Assembly (NCBI RefSeq): GCF_019583405.1
Contig: NZ_SZUU01000006.1
Span: 240,068 to 304,067, forward strand
Reading direction: 5' to 3'
DNA: 64,000 bases
From: Bacteroides fragilis
Lineage (GTDB): Bacteria > Bacteroidota > Bacteroidia > Bacteroidales > Bacteroidaceae
Shown: one piece after another, positions 17,384 to 25,783 of the stretch
Layout of the letters: every line of letters starts with the position of its first letter
Numbering within the stretch: position 1 is the stretch's first letter
Program-made: the position numbers and the translations under genes
Notes under the pieces: model-generated
What the model was told of the DNA's origin: nothing
Databases searched by the model: none
Seen by the model: the letters and a program-made list of their open reading frames with translations, nothing else

Positions 17384-17698
17384 TTATAATAATTTCTCAA
17401 CTTTCTCTACGAATGCAGGTTTACCTACGGCACCGACTTGCTTGTCTACCAATTCTCCATTCTTAAAAAATAGAACAGTAGGAATATTCCGGATACCAAA
17501 TTCTGCAGGAAGATCACTGTTTTCGTCTACATCACACTTACCCATGATCACTTTTCCTTCATATTCTTTAGCCAGTTCATCGATAATAGGACCTACCATC
17601 TTACAAGGACCACACCAAGGAGCCCAAAAGTCAATAACAACCGGCGATCCTTCTGCAAGGATTTCCTTAAAGTTGTTGTCAGTAATCTCTAAAGCCAT
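17384..17698 (-). CDS. trxA: Thioredoxin
   Basis: 104 residues, the classical thioredoxin length. The active site WAPWCGPCKMVGPIIDELA is intact, with the cis-proline segment RNIPTVLFFKNGE and the following DKQVGAVGK. No signal peptide, so it is cytoplasmic and should reduce disulfides in ribonucleotide reductase, peroxiredoxins and other partners. It follows dnaE by 60 bases on the same strand and is followed by the acidic protein gene. Confidence 0.97.
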   Translation of the reverse strand: MALEITDNNFKEILAEGSPVVIDFWAPWCGPCKMVGPIIDELAKEYEGKVIMGKCDVDENSDLPAEFGIRNIPTVLFFKNGELVDKQVGAVGKPAFVEKVEKLL

Positions 17699-17758
17699 TT
17701 TCTATAATTATTAATTGTTAGTTATTAAGTATCTATCACTGTTATGCGGCAAAGATAA

Positions 17759-20700
17759 TCAATTTATATGAAACGCAAGTTCGGGACGTTCCTTTAAATA
17801 GGAAATTAATTCTCTGCCAACCGAAAGTTTCACAGGGCGGGAAATCAAGTCTACATACATCTTCCCCTCCGTATCCGTTACTTTAAAATAAAGTTCCGTA
17901 TTTCCCGGATGTTCTTTCGTTAAAGAAGCAAGCTCGGTTACCAAAGCCGAATTAAGTTCGGCAAGCGGAATCAGAATCGTAATCTTCTCTATCAGTTGTT
18001 CCTTGACATCGGGCAGCAATTCCATCGAAGTAATCTTAATATCAAGTTCATCGGGACGCCATTGTTTAGGCTGGCAACGGGCTTTGATAAACAAGAAGGT
18101 ACCTTCACCTAAATAACCTTGGAAAGTAACCCAGTCATTCCCAAAGAAAGGAATCTCCGCCGAACCGGAATAATCTTCTATTTTAGCTATACCATAAGGA
18201 TTTCCATTCTTACTGATACCCCGGCGAACACTGGTAACAATGCCTCCCATCGTAATCTCTCTTCCTGCCAAAGCCGATTTATCATCAAGTTCGCTCATAT
18301 GTGTATTGCAAACATGTTCCAACACAATGGCATACTCATCAAGCGGATGCGCCGACAAATAAATACCTACCAGTTCGCGTTCCTTATTCAGTCTTTCCAA
18401 ATCGTTCCAACGTTCCGCCGGTAAAATTTCGGGAGTCGCTATATCGATAACGTTATCTCCGCCGAACAAAGAATTAACAGCAGCAGCCTTATCGGCTTGG
18501 TAACGGTTGCCATAACGCATCAATGTCTCAAGAAAGGTCTCCCCTCTGCTGTTCACAGCAAAATACTGTTCACGCTTCAGTTCAGAAAAGCTATCGAATC
18601 CACCGGCAAGCGCCAGGCATTCCATATTTTTCTTGTTACAAGCATTCAGGTTGACACGCTGCACAAAGTCGAAGATACCTTTAAAAGGACCATTCTCTTT
18701 TCGCTCGTCCATGATGCTTTGTACGGCAGCCTCACCTACACCTTTTACAGCGCCCAATCCGAAACGGATATTTCCATTCCGGTTTGCGGTAAACTTCAGG
18801 TTACTTTCATTCACATCCGGTCCTAACGTCTGTACTCCCATCATTTTACACTCGTCCATCAGTTTGGTAATATCAGTGATATTCGACAAACTTCGGCTCA
18901 TGACAGCTGCCATATATTCAGCCGGATAATTAGCCTTCAGGTATGCTGTCTGGTATGCAACCCAGGAATAACAGGTAGCATGTGATTTATTGAACGCATA
19001 CGAAGCAAACTTCTCCCAGTCCGCCCAGATTTTCTCTAATACCTTGGGATCATGCCCGTTTTTCCTTCCACCTTCAACAAACTTAGGTTTCATGTGGTCC
19101 AGCTTATCACGCAGCTTCTTACCCATCGCTTTACGGAGGGCATCCGATTCACCACGCGTAAAGTCGGCCAGCAGACGCGACAAGAGCATGACCTGCTCCT
19201 GATAAACCGTAATACCGTATGTATCCTTCAGGTATTTCTCCATGACAGGAATGTCATATTCAATAGGCTTACGTCCATGTTTACGGTCAATGAAGTCAGG
19301 AATATAATCCATCGGACCCGGACGGTAAAGGGCATTCATCGCAATCAGATCCTCAAACGTAGAAGGCTGCAACTCACGCAGGTATTTCTGCATACCAGCA
19401 GATTCAAACTGGAAAGTACCGATCGTTCGTCCGTCACTGTAAAGCTTATAAGTAGCCGGATCTTCGATTGAAATCGAATCGATATCCAGTTCCATTCCTT
19501 TACTCAAACGAATGTTTTCGACAGCCTCCTTTATAATAGACAATGTTTTCAGTCCCAGAAAGTCCATCTTGATCAATCCGGTATCTTCGATCACCGAACC
19601 CTCATATTGGGTAACCAGCATCTTTTCGCCGGTCTCTTTATCATCAGCCGTGCTGACCGGTACCCAATCCGTGATATCATCACGACAAATAATAGTACCA
19701 CAGGCATGTACACCCGTTCCACGCACATTCCCCTCAAGCATCTTGGCATATTTCATCGTATCCCTCACCAAAGGATCGGGTGATGCTTCAGCCGCCTGCA
19801 ATTCGGGCACATATTCTATGGCATTCTTCAGATTCAGCTTTTTATCCGGAATTTTATCCGGAACCAATTTGGCTAAGCGATCCGATTCGGCAAGCGGAAG
19901 TTTCTGAACACGGGCAACATCTTTGATAGCCAGTTTCGTAGCCATAGTACCATAGGTAATGATATGCGCCACCTTTTCCTGTCCATATTTCTCCGTCACC
20001 CAACGTAGCACTTCGCCACGACCATCATCATCGAAGTCAATATCGATATCGGGTAATGAAATACGATCGGGATTCAAGAAACGCTCAAACAGCAAATCGT
20101 ATTTGATCGGGTCTATTTTAGTGATCTGCAAACAATAGGCTACAGCAGAACCGGCAGCGGAACCACGTCCCGGACCAATGGAGACTCCCATATTACGCCC
20201 GGCGGCAATAAAATCTTGTACAATAAGAAAGTATCCCGGGAAACCCATGGTCTTCATTATATGTAATTCAAAGACCAGCCGTTCTTTGACCTCCGGTGAC
20301 AACGGATCACCATAAAACTTTTTAGCTCCGTCGAAAGTCAGCTTTTTCAGATAGTCGGCTTCCAGTTTGATACGGTACAGTTTATCATAGCCTCCCAAAC
20401 GTTTTATTTTATCTTTGGCAGCTTCCTCACTCAACACCACGTTACCGTTTTCGTCTTGGGTGAACTCATCAAAAAGGTCCTTTTCCGTATATTTTTGCCG
20501 ATATCCTTCTTCTGTTCCAAAGTCCTCGGGAATTGCAAAAGTAGGCATAATCGGCGCGTGATCGATTGAATAATACTCTACTTTGTCCAGAATCTCAAGC
20601 GTATTACTTAATGCTTCGGGCACATCGGCAAAGAGCTCATTCATCTCTGCCTTCGTCTTCATCCACTCTTGTTTCGTATAATACATCCGGTTCGGATCGT

Positions 20701-21553
20701 CGAGATCCTTTCCCGTACTCAAACAGATCAGCCGATCGTGTGCCTCAGCATGTTCTTCGTTGACAAAGTGAACATCATTCGTACAGATTAACTTGACATT
20801 ATACTTTTTGGAGTATTCAATCAAATGTTTATTTACATTCACCTGCAACGGATAAGCTTCATGATTTGCTTTAGGCACTGTCGCTTTATGGCGCTGCATT
20901 TCCAGATAATAATCGTCTCCAAACAGGTTCTTATACCATTGGATAGCTTCTTCTGCTTCTGCCAACAATCCCTGAGTTATCTTTTTAGGCACTTCACCGC
21001 CCAAGCACGCGGAACAGATAATTAAACCTTCGTGATACTTCTCCAACTCGTTCCGGTCTGTACGGGGACGCATATAGTAACCTTTGGTCCATGCCCGCGA
21101 AACCAATTTTATCAGGTTATGATACCCCTTCTCGTTTTTGGCGAGCACAATCAGGTGATACCCACTCTGGTCAGGCTTTCCCTCCTTTTTATCCATTGTA
21201 CGACGGGCCACATACATCTCACAGCCTATGATAGGCTTGAACAATCGCCCTTCCGCATCCGCTATTTTAGCTTTACAGTCAGCAATCTCGGCATCTTTAT
21301 CCGCACACTCCACTTCACCGGCTTCAATAGCTGCAATCCGCTTCTTCAGGTCCTTTATTTCTCCTTTCGGGCCCCCGTTTTTCTTATTAACATAGTTCGT
21401 AAACTCTTTGATGGCGAACATGTTTCCATGGTCCGTAACGGCAATACCTTTCATCCCGTCTTTCATAGCCTTATCGACCAATGCACTGACACTGGCCTGA
21501 CCATCCAGAAGAGAATATTGCGTATGGACGTGTAAATGAACGAAATCCTGCAT
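17759..21553 (-). CDS. dnaE: DNA polymerase III alpha subunit
   Basis: 1264 residues from the ATG at 21553, giving MQDFVHLHVHTQYSLLDG, the usual DnaE beginning with its PHP domain. A longer frame to 21643 is unlikely, because a TATCTTTG promoter element lies at 21614-21607 on the minus strand inside it; an ATG at 21580 is the only other option. Catalytic aspartates sit in LPDIDIDFDDDGRGEVLRWV. Other family marks are GPGRGSAAGSAVAYC, NKSHATCYSWVAYQTAYLKA and a C-terminal OB fold (GGIVTSVRRGISKNGNPYG). It is the replicative polymerase. Confidence 0.97.
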   Translation of the reverse strand: MQDFVHLHVHTQYSLLDGQASVSALVDKAMKDGMKGIAVTDHGNMFAIKEFTNYVNKKNGGPKGEIKDLKKRIAAIEAGEVECADKDAEIADCKAKIADAEGRLFKPIIGCEMYVARRTMDKKEGKPDQSGYHLIVLAKNEKGYHNLIKLVSRAWTKGYYMRPRTDRNELEKYHEGLIICSACLGGEVPKKITQGLLAEAEEAIQWYKNLFGDDYYLEMQRHKATVPKANHEAYPLQVNVNKHLIEYSKKYNVKLICTNDVHFVNEEHAEAHDRLICLSTGKDLDDPNRMYYTKQEWMKTKAEMNELFADVPEALSNTLEILDKVEYYSIDHAPIMPTFAIPEDFGTEEGYRQKYTEKDLFDEFTQDENGNVVLSEEAAKDKIKRLGGYDKLYRIKLEADYLKKLTFDGAKKFYGDPLSPEVKERLVFELHIMKTMGFPGYFLIVQDFIAAGRNMGVSIGPGRGSAAGSAVAYCLQITKIDPIKYDLLFERFLNPDRISLPDIDIDFDDDGRGEVLRWVTEKYGQEKVAHIITYGTMATKLAIKDVARVQKLPLAESDRLAKLVPDKIPDKKLNLKNAIEYVPELQAAEASPDPLVRDTMKYAKMLEGNVRGTGVHACGTIICRDDITDWVPVSTADDKETGEKMLVTQYEGSVIEDTGLIKMDFLGLKTLSIIKEAVENIRLSKGMELDIDSISIEDPATYKLYSDGRTIGTFQFESAGMQKYLRELQPSTFEDLIAMNALYRPGPMDYIPDFIDRKHGRKPIEYDIPVMEKYLKDTYGITVYQEQVMLLSRLLADFTRGESDALRKAMGKKLRDKLDHMKPKFVEGGRKNGHDPKVLEKIWADWEKFASYAFNKSHATCYSWVAYQTAYLKANYPAEYMAAVMSRSLSNITDITKLMDECKMMGVQTLGPDVNESNLKFTANRNGNIRFGLGAVKGVGEAAVQSIMDERKENGPFKGIFDFVQRVNLNACNKKNMECLALAGGFDSFSELKREQYFAVNSRGETFLETLMRYGNRYQADKAAAVNSLFGGDNVIDIATPEILPAERWNDLERLNKERELVGIYLSAHPLDEYAIVLEHVCNTHMSELDDKSALAGREITMGGIVTSVRRGISKNGNPYGIAKIEDYSGSAEIPFFGNDWVTFQGYLGEGTFLFIKARCQPKQWRPDELDIKITSMELLPDVKEQLIEKITILIPLAELNSALVTELASLTKEHPGNTELYFKVTDTEGKMYVDLISRPVKLSVGRELISYLKERPELAFHIN

Positions 21554-21659
21554 AGTTATAGGTTGATAATTTGAAGCCATAAAATTACAATCTCTATAGC
21601 TACTAACAAAGATAAACCTCAAAAAGTTATCAACATAAGTCATTTCTATCTGTAAATGC

Positions 21660-21690
21660 TTGCTGGATTTTTAAAATAAGTATACTTTTG
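21660..21690 (+). promoter_or_regulatory. Promoter of psd-pssA operon
   Basis: TTG at 21660-21662, exactly 20 bases, then TACTTTTG at 21683-21690. The psd start codon follows at 21717. It is divergent from the dnaE promoter, with less than 110 bases between them. Confidence 0.65.
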
Positions 21691-21716
21691 CGGATAATTA
21701 TCATTAAATAGCGCAA

Positions 21717-22403
21717 ATGGGTCGACTTAAGAAATTAAAAAAGATAAGAATTCACCGTGAAGGAACACATATTTTATGGGGTAGCTTTTTTCTGCTACTG
21801 ATCATAAATCTGGCTCTTTACTGGGGAATTGATTGTAAAATACCATTCTATCTGGTGGCTTTGGTAAGTATCGTTGTCTATCTGTTGATGGTTAACTTTT
21901 TCCGTTGTCCCATCCGGCTTTTCGGACAGGATACAGAAAAGATTGTAGTTGCACCGGCAGATGGAAAAATCGTAGTCATCGAAGAAGTAGATGAACATGA
22001 ATACTTCCACGATCGCCGCATTATGGTATCCATTTTCATGAGCATACTAAATGTACACGCCAACTGGTATCCGGTAGACGGAGTTGTCAAGAAAGTCACT
22101 CACGATAATGGCAAATTCATGAAAGCATGGCTTCCGAAAGCCAGTACAGAGAATGAACGTTCAATGATCGTCATCGAAACTCCTGAGGGAGTAGAGGTAA
22201 TGGCACGCCAAATAGCCGGTGCAATGGCAAGACGTATTGTTACATATGCCGAACCGGGAGAAGAATGCTATATCGATGAGCATTTGGGATTCATAAAATT
22301 CGGTTCACGTGTAGATGTATATCTCCCGTTAGGCACAGAAATCTGTGTCAGCATGGGACAATTGACTACCGGTAACCAAACAGTTATCGCCAAATTAAAA
22401 TAA
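21717..22403 (+). CDS. psd: Phosphatidylserine decarboxylase
   Basis: 228 residues, the short form of the enzyme that turns phosphatidylserine into phosphatidylethanolamine. Two N-terminal helices ([19 protein letters not shown] and [14 protein letters not shown]) anchor it to the inner membrane. [14 protein letters not shown] and [15 protein letters not shown] are family motifs. The self-cleavage and pyruvoyl-forming serine is expected in [15 protein letters not shown] near the C-terminus (Gly-Ser). It starts a two- or three-gene operon with pssA 9 bases downstream. Confidence 0.95.
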
Positions 22404-22412
22404 GAAACAATA

Positions 22413-23123
22413 ATGGCAAATGCTATAATCCGCCACATACCCAATACAGTAACCTGCCTGAACCTTTTTTCAGGTTGCATTGCCAGTGTGATGGCCTTTG
22501 AAGCTAAGTATGAACTAGCTTTTATCTTTATTATATTAAGTGCTGTCTTCGACTTTTTCGACGGCATGCTGGCACGACTGCTTCATGCATATTCTCCGAT
22601 AGGGAAAGAACTTGACTCACTGGCCGATGACATCAGTTTTGGCGTGGCCCCTTCTTTACTTGTTTTTTCGTTTTTAAAAGAACCCGGATTAATATACCCC
22701 GACTTTCTGGCAGGATTAAGAGATTATATCCCTTATCTGGCATTCCTTATCTCTATTTTTTCTGCTTTACGTTTAGCTAATTTTAATGTAGACGAGCGGC
22801 AAACCAGTTCTTTCATTGGGCTTCCGGTCCCGGCCAATGCACTCTATTGGGGAGCGTTAATCGTAGGTGGCAAAGATTTTCTGCTGGCACATTGCAACGT
22901 TATATACCTTATTATAATGGTAATACTCTTTTCATGGTTACTTGTGGCTGAAATTCCCATGTTCTCTCTGAAATTCAAAAATCTTTCTTGGAAAGATAAT
23001 AAGGTAAGCTTCATATTTCTGATTGTCTGCATTCCATTACTACTGTTTTTGGGTATCAGCGGATTCTCAGCAGTTATTGTGTGGTATATCATTCTTTCAC
23101 TTTTAACAAGAAAAAATAAATAA
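22413..23123 (+). CDS. pssA: CDP-diacylglycerol--serine O-phosphatidyltransferase
   Basis: 236 residues, multi-pass membrane. The CDP-alcohol phosphotransferase motif D-x2-D-G-x2-A-R-x8-G-x3-D-x3-D is complete: DFFDGMLARLLHAYSPIGKE followed by LDSLADD, about residues 47-73. It makes phosphatidylserine from CDP-diacylglycerol and serine, which psd, 9 bases upstream, then decarboxylates. Together the pair gives the phosphatidylethanolamine branch. Confidence 0.96.
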   Translation: MANAIIRHIPNTVTCLNLFSGCIASVMAFEAKYELAFIFIILSAVFDFFDGMLARLLHAYSPIGKELDSLADDISFGVAPSLLVFSFLKEPGLIYPDFLAGLRDYIPYLAFLISIFSALRLANFNVDERQTSSFIGLPVPANALYWGALIVGGKDFLLAHCNVIYLIIMVILFSWLLVAEIPMFSLKFKNLSWKDNKVSFIFLIVCIPLLLFLGISGFSAVIVWYIILSLLTRKNK

Positions 23124-23185
23124 ACAATCCTTCTGGCACGTTTGTTGTACTACAAATTTTAAACAATGCATAAAACAAATAGCCC

Positions 23186-23473
23186 ATGTTCCACATTTTA
23201 GGATTTTTATTCATTATTGTCATAGCCGTTATAATCATCGGATTGGCCCTTGTAGGTAGCGTATTGAGAGCCATTTTCGGACTTGGAAAACGCTCGCCCT
23301 CGTCAAGTTCAGATCGTAACGGACCCAATAATAATTCAGGAAGCAGAAGATACTACCACCAAACTCAGGCTAATGATAAAGAAGAAATCATCACTGAGAC
23401 AGGAACCAAGCACAAAAAACTGTTTGATGATAACGAAGGAGAATACGTAGACTACGAAGAAATAAAAGAATAA
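23186..23473 (+). CDS. DUF4834 family small membrane protein
   Basis: 95 residues: one N-terminal helix (ILGFLFIIVIAVIIIGLALVG), then a Ser/Asn-rich linker and an acidic tail (GEYVDYEEIKE). This fits the DUF4834 family of Bacteroidetes as I remember it. It lies 62 bases after pssA on the same strand and could be the last gene of that operon. The tail has a repeated Tyr-Glu character but no known motif. Function unknown. Confidence 0.75.
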   Translation: MFHILGFLFIIVIAVIIIGLALVGSVLRAIFGLGKRSPSSSSDRNGPNNNSGSRRYYHQTQANDKEEIITETGTKHKKLFDDNEGEYVDYEEIKE

Positions 23474-23489
23474 GGGTAACGATAAATTA

Positions 23490-23927
23490 TCACCTCCTCT
23501 TAGCAGCAAAAAAGTCTTTCATCAGCCCGGCACACTCTTCTGCCAATATTCCTTTGACAACGACTGTTTTAGGATGGAGCGCTTGCGGAGCATATCGCTG
23601 ATAGCCTCTTTTATCGTCTTCGGCACCAAACACCAGTTTTCCCGTTTGAGCCCAGGCAATAGCACCGGCACACATTACACAAGGTTCCACTGTGACATAT
23701 AAAGTACATTCATTCAGATATTTCCCACCAAGAACATTGGCGGCGGCAGTAATGGCCTGCATTTCAGCATGGGCAGTCACGTCATTCAACGTTTCAGTCA
23801 GGTTGTGTGCACGAGCAATGATCCTCTCTTTACAGACCACTACGGCACCAACAGGGACTTCCCCTCTTTCTCCTGCTTTAACAGCCTCTATCAAGGCCTG
23901 CTTCATAAAATAAGAATCATCCAGCAT
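23490..23927 (-). CDS. tadA: Nucleoside / tRNA-adenosine deaminase of the TadA type
   Basis: 145 residues. The zinc site is complete: HAEMQAI (His and catalytic Glu) around residue 52, and PCVMCAGAI around residue 82. The overall form, with GAVVVCKERIIARAHNLTE before the site, fits TadA, which makes inosine at the wobble base of tRNA-Arg. Guanine or cytosine deaminases of the same fold are harder to exclude by eye, so the symbol is tentative. It starts 4 bases after the stop of the small ribbon-helix-helix gene. Confidence 0.88.
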   Translation of the reverse strand: MLDDSYFMKQALIEAVKAGERGEVPVGAVVVCKERIIARAHNLTETLNDVTAHAEMQAITAAANVLGGKYLNECTLYVTVEPCVMCAGAIAWAQTGKLVFGAEDDKRGYQRYAPQALHPKTVVVKGILAEECAGLMKDFFAAKRR

Positions 23928-23931
23928 ACGT

Positions 23932-24165
23932 CTAACGCCTCATATCGTGTTCACCAAAAAGAGTAGGATAATCCTCCTCCATATTTTTATGTATAAACAT
24001 GAGAATCGTCTCACGAAGCCAGCGTGATTTATTCGTTATCTTATACTTATCCAGATAACGATCTACAATCTGCTGCTCATCTTCGCTCAGCAATATGCTC
24101 ATCCGTCGTTCCCGCTTAGGTTCGTCCGGAGTTGCCTTATTACACTTTTTATCTCTCTTTCTCAT
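23932..24165 (-). CDS. Small basic protein, ribbon-helix-helix-like
   Basis: 77 residues. A lysine/arginine-rich N-terminus precedes RRMSILLSEDEQQIVDRYLD and NKSRWLRETILMFIHK, which has the strand-helix-helix pattern of ribbon-helix-helix DNA-binding proteins. Similar proteins occur as relaxosome accessory factors of Bacteroides mobilizable elements, but no other mobile gene is present. A TAAATTTG element at 24184-24177 (minus) lies just before the start, with TTTG 18 bases further upstream. It is probably co-transcribed with the deaminase 4 bases downstream. Confidence 0.75.
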   Translation of the reverse strand: MRKRDKKCNKATPDEPKRERRMSILLSEDEQQIVDRYLDKYKITNKSRWLRETILMFIHKNMEEDYPTLFGEHDMRR

Positions 24166-24247
24166 ATTCTTTGCAAATTTACTTTTACTTCTGTAATTTC
24201 AAAGAATAAAAAGAGTAAATTTGCAGAAAATAGTATGCTAAAAGTAT

Positions 24248-24613
24248 ATGGCAGAACATAATCTGTTAGGAAAGGCCGGAGAGGATGCTGCCGTTCAATA
24301 TCTGGAGCAGCACGAATATACCATTCGTCATCGGAATTGGCGCAAAGGACATCTGGAACTGGACATTGTGGCAGCCAAAAACGGTGAACTGATAATTGTG
24401 GAAGTAAAGACACGTACCGATACGGACTTTGCATTACCTCAGGATGCTGTTACTCCACAGAAAATCAGGCGAACCGTAATCGCAGCCGATACATATATTA
24501 AGCTTTTCCAAATAGACGCATCTGTAAGATTTGATATTATTACTGTCGTAGGTAAAGTAGGAAATTTCAGAATTGAACATATAAAAGAGGCGTTTTACCC
24601 GCCATTATTTTAA
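24248..24613 (+). CDS. yraN: YraN family (UPF0102) putative endonuclease
   Basis: 121 residues, the normal size. The family pattern is clear: NLLGKAGEDAAVQYLEQHEY, then HRNWRKGHLELDIVAAKNGE and LIIVEVKTR, which is a restriction-endonuclease-like fold with the E-x-D...E-x-K arrangement of active-site residues. In other bacteria it lies near rnhB or DNA-processing genes; its role is not settled. It is followed after 5 bases by a YjbR-type gene. A TAAATTTG element at 24216-24223 may be its -7 box. Confidence 0.9.
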   Translation: MAEHNLLGKAGEDAAVQYLEQHEYTIRHRNWRKGHLELDIVAAKNGELIIVEVKTRTDTDFALPQDAVTPQKIRRTVIAADTYIKLFQIDASVRFDIITVVGKVGNFRIEHIKEAFYPPLF

Positions 24614-24618
24614 ATCGT

Positions 24619-24975
24619 ATGAATATAGAATCAGCCAGAGAATACTGTCTTCAGAAAAAAGCAGTCACCGAATGCCTCCCATTCGATGAATACTCACTTG
24701 TACTGAAAGTGATGGATAAAATGTTCGCACTTATCGATTTGGAAGGAGCCAATATGATTGCTTTGAAATGTAATCCTGATTATGCCATCGAACTACGTGA
24801 ACATTATTCAGCCATCGAAGGTGCTTATCATTTCAACAAGAAATACTGGAATCAGATTTTCTTTGACCAGGATGCCGATGATAAATTGATAAAACAGCTG
24901 ATTGACCATTCTTACGAAGAAGTATTGAAGAAATTCACTAAAAAACTACGTGCCGAATATGATGCCCTTCCCTGA
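24619..24975 (+). CDS. MmcQ/YjbR family protein
   Basis: 118 residues, the common length of YjbR-like double-wing proteins. LPFDEYSLVLKVMDKMFALI is followed by ALKCNPDYAIELREHYSAIE, then HFNKKYWNQIFFDQD and LIKQLIDHSYEEVLKKFTKK, all typical. They are thought to bind DNA, but evidence is thin. The stop codon at 24975 lies 17 bases inside the birA gene, so translation is probably coupled; yraN is 5 bases upstream. Confidence 0.9.
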   Translation: MNIESAREYCLQKKAVTECLPFDEYSLVLKVMDKMFALIDLEGANMIALKCNPDYAIELREHYSAIEGAYHFNKKYWNQIFFDQDADDKLIKQLIDHSYEEVLKKFTKKLRAEYDALP

Positions 24976-25714
24976 ATCTTTTCCTGTACCTTTGATTTAT
25001 ATCGAAGAGACAGACTCCACCAATCATTATTTAAACGATCTGTGCAATAAGCAAGATGTCAGTGAACTAACCACAGTAGTAGCTAACTTTCAAACCTTGG
25101 GCAGAGGACAGCGAGGAAACAGTTGGGAATCGGAGAAAGGTAAGAATCTGATGTTTAGCTTCGTACTTTATCCCACTTCTTTAGAAGTCCGCAGACAATT
25201 TCTTCTATCTCAAATCATCTCTTTATCCATTAAGGAAGAACTCGACACATACGTTAAAGACATCTCTATTAAATGGCCGAACGATATCTACTGGAAAGAA
25301 AGAAAAATCTGCGGAATATTGATTGAAAATGATTTGATGGGAGTACATATCAGCCAAAGCATTGCAGGGATTGGCGTCAATATTAACCAGGAAGAGTTTT
25401 TCAGCCCCGCCCCCAATCCTGTATCACTTAAACAAATCACCGGCCAAACTTATGAACTCTCCGGAATATTGGCAGGAGTTATGCAACGAATTATAGAATA
25501 CTACAGCCTGCTTCAAAAAGGGGAGCACACTTACATAACCCACCAGTATCAGAAGGCGCTTTTCCGAAAAGAAGGTATGCATAAGTATTCCGATACGAAC
25601 GGAGAGTTTATAGCCAGAACCATAGAAGTTGAAGCCGACGGTCATCTTGTTTTGCAAGACGATACAGGAAAAATACGCCGATATTTATTTAAAGAGGTAC
25701 AGCACATTTTATAA
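24959..25714 (+). CDS. birA: Biotin--[acetyl-CoA-carboxylase] ligase
   Basis: 251 residues from the ATG at 24959; a GTG 9 bases earlier is less likely. It is the short, non-regulatory form with no N-terminal helix-turn-helix. The family motifs are intact: EETDSTNHYLNDL, QTLGRGQRGNSWESEKGKNL for the biotinyl-AMP loop, SIKWPNDIYWKERKICGILI and GIGVNINQEEF. It attaches biotin to acetyl-CoA carboxylase carrier protein and related decarboxylase subunits. The start overlaps the YjbR-type stop by 17 bases. Confidence 0.95.
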   Translation: MMPFPESFPVPLIYIEETDSTNHYLNDLCNKQDVSELTTVVANFQTLGRGQRGNSWESEKGKNLMFSFVLYPTSLEVRRQFLLSQIISLSIKEELDTYVKDISIKWPNDIYWKERKICGILIENDLMGVHISQSIAGIGVNINQEEFFSPAPNPVSLKQITGQTYELSGILAGVMQRIIEYYSLLQKGEHTYITHQYQKALFRKEGMHKYSDTNGEFIARTIEVEADGHLVLQDDTGKIRRYLFKEVQHIL

Positions 25715-25783
25715 TACTTCTTCTTTTTTAGTTTAAAACATTACCTTTGCAATATTGTTTTTAAATATAAAAACGTTTAATTT

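Noticed and set aside
21554..21643. Longer N-terminus for DnaE
   Set aside because: A promoter element lies inside it and DnaE proteins normally begin at the MQDFVHLHVH segment.
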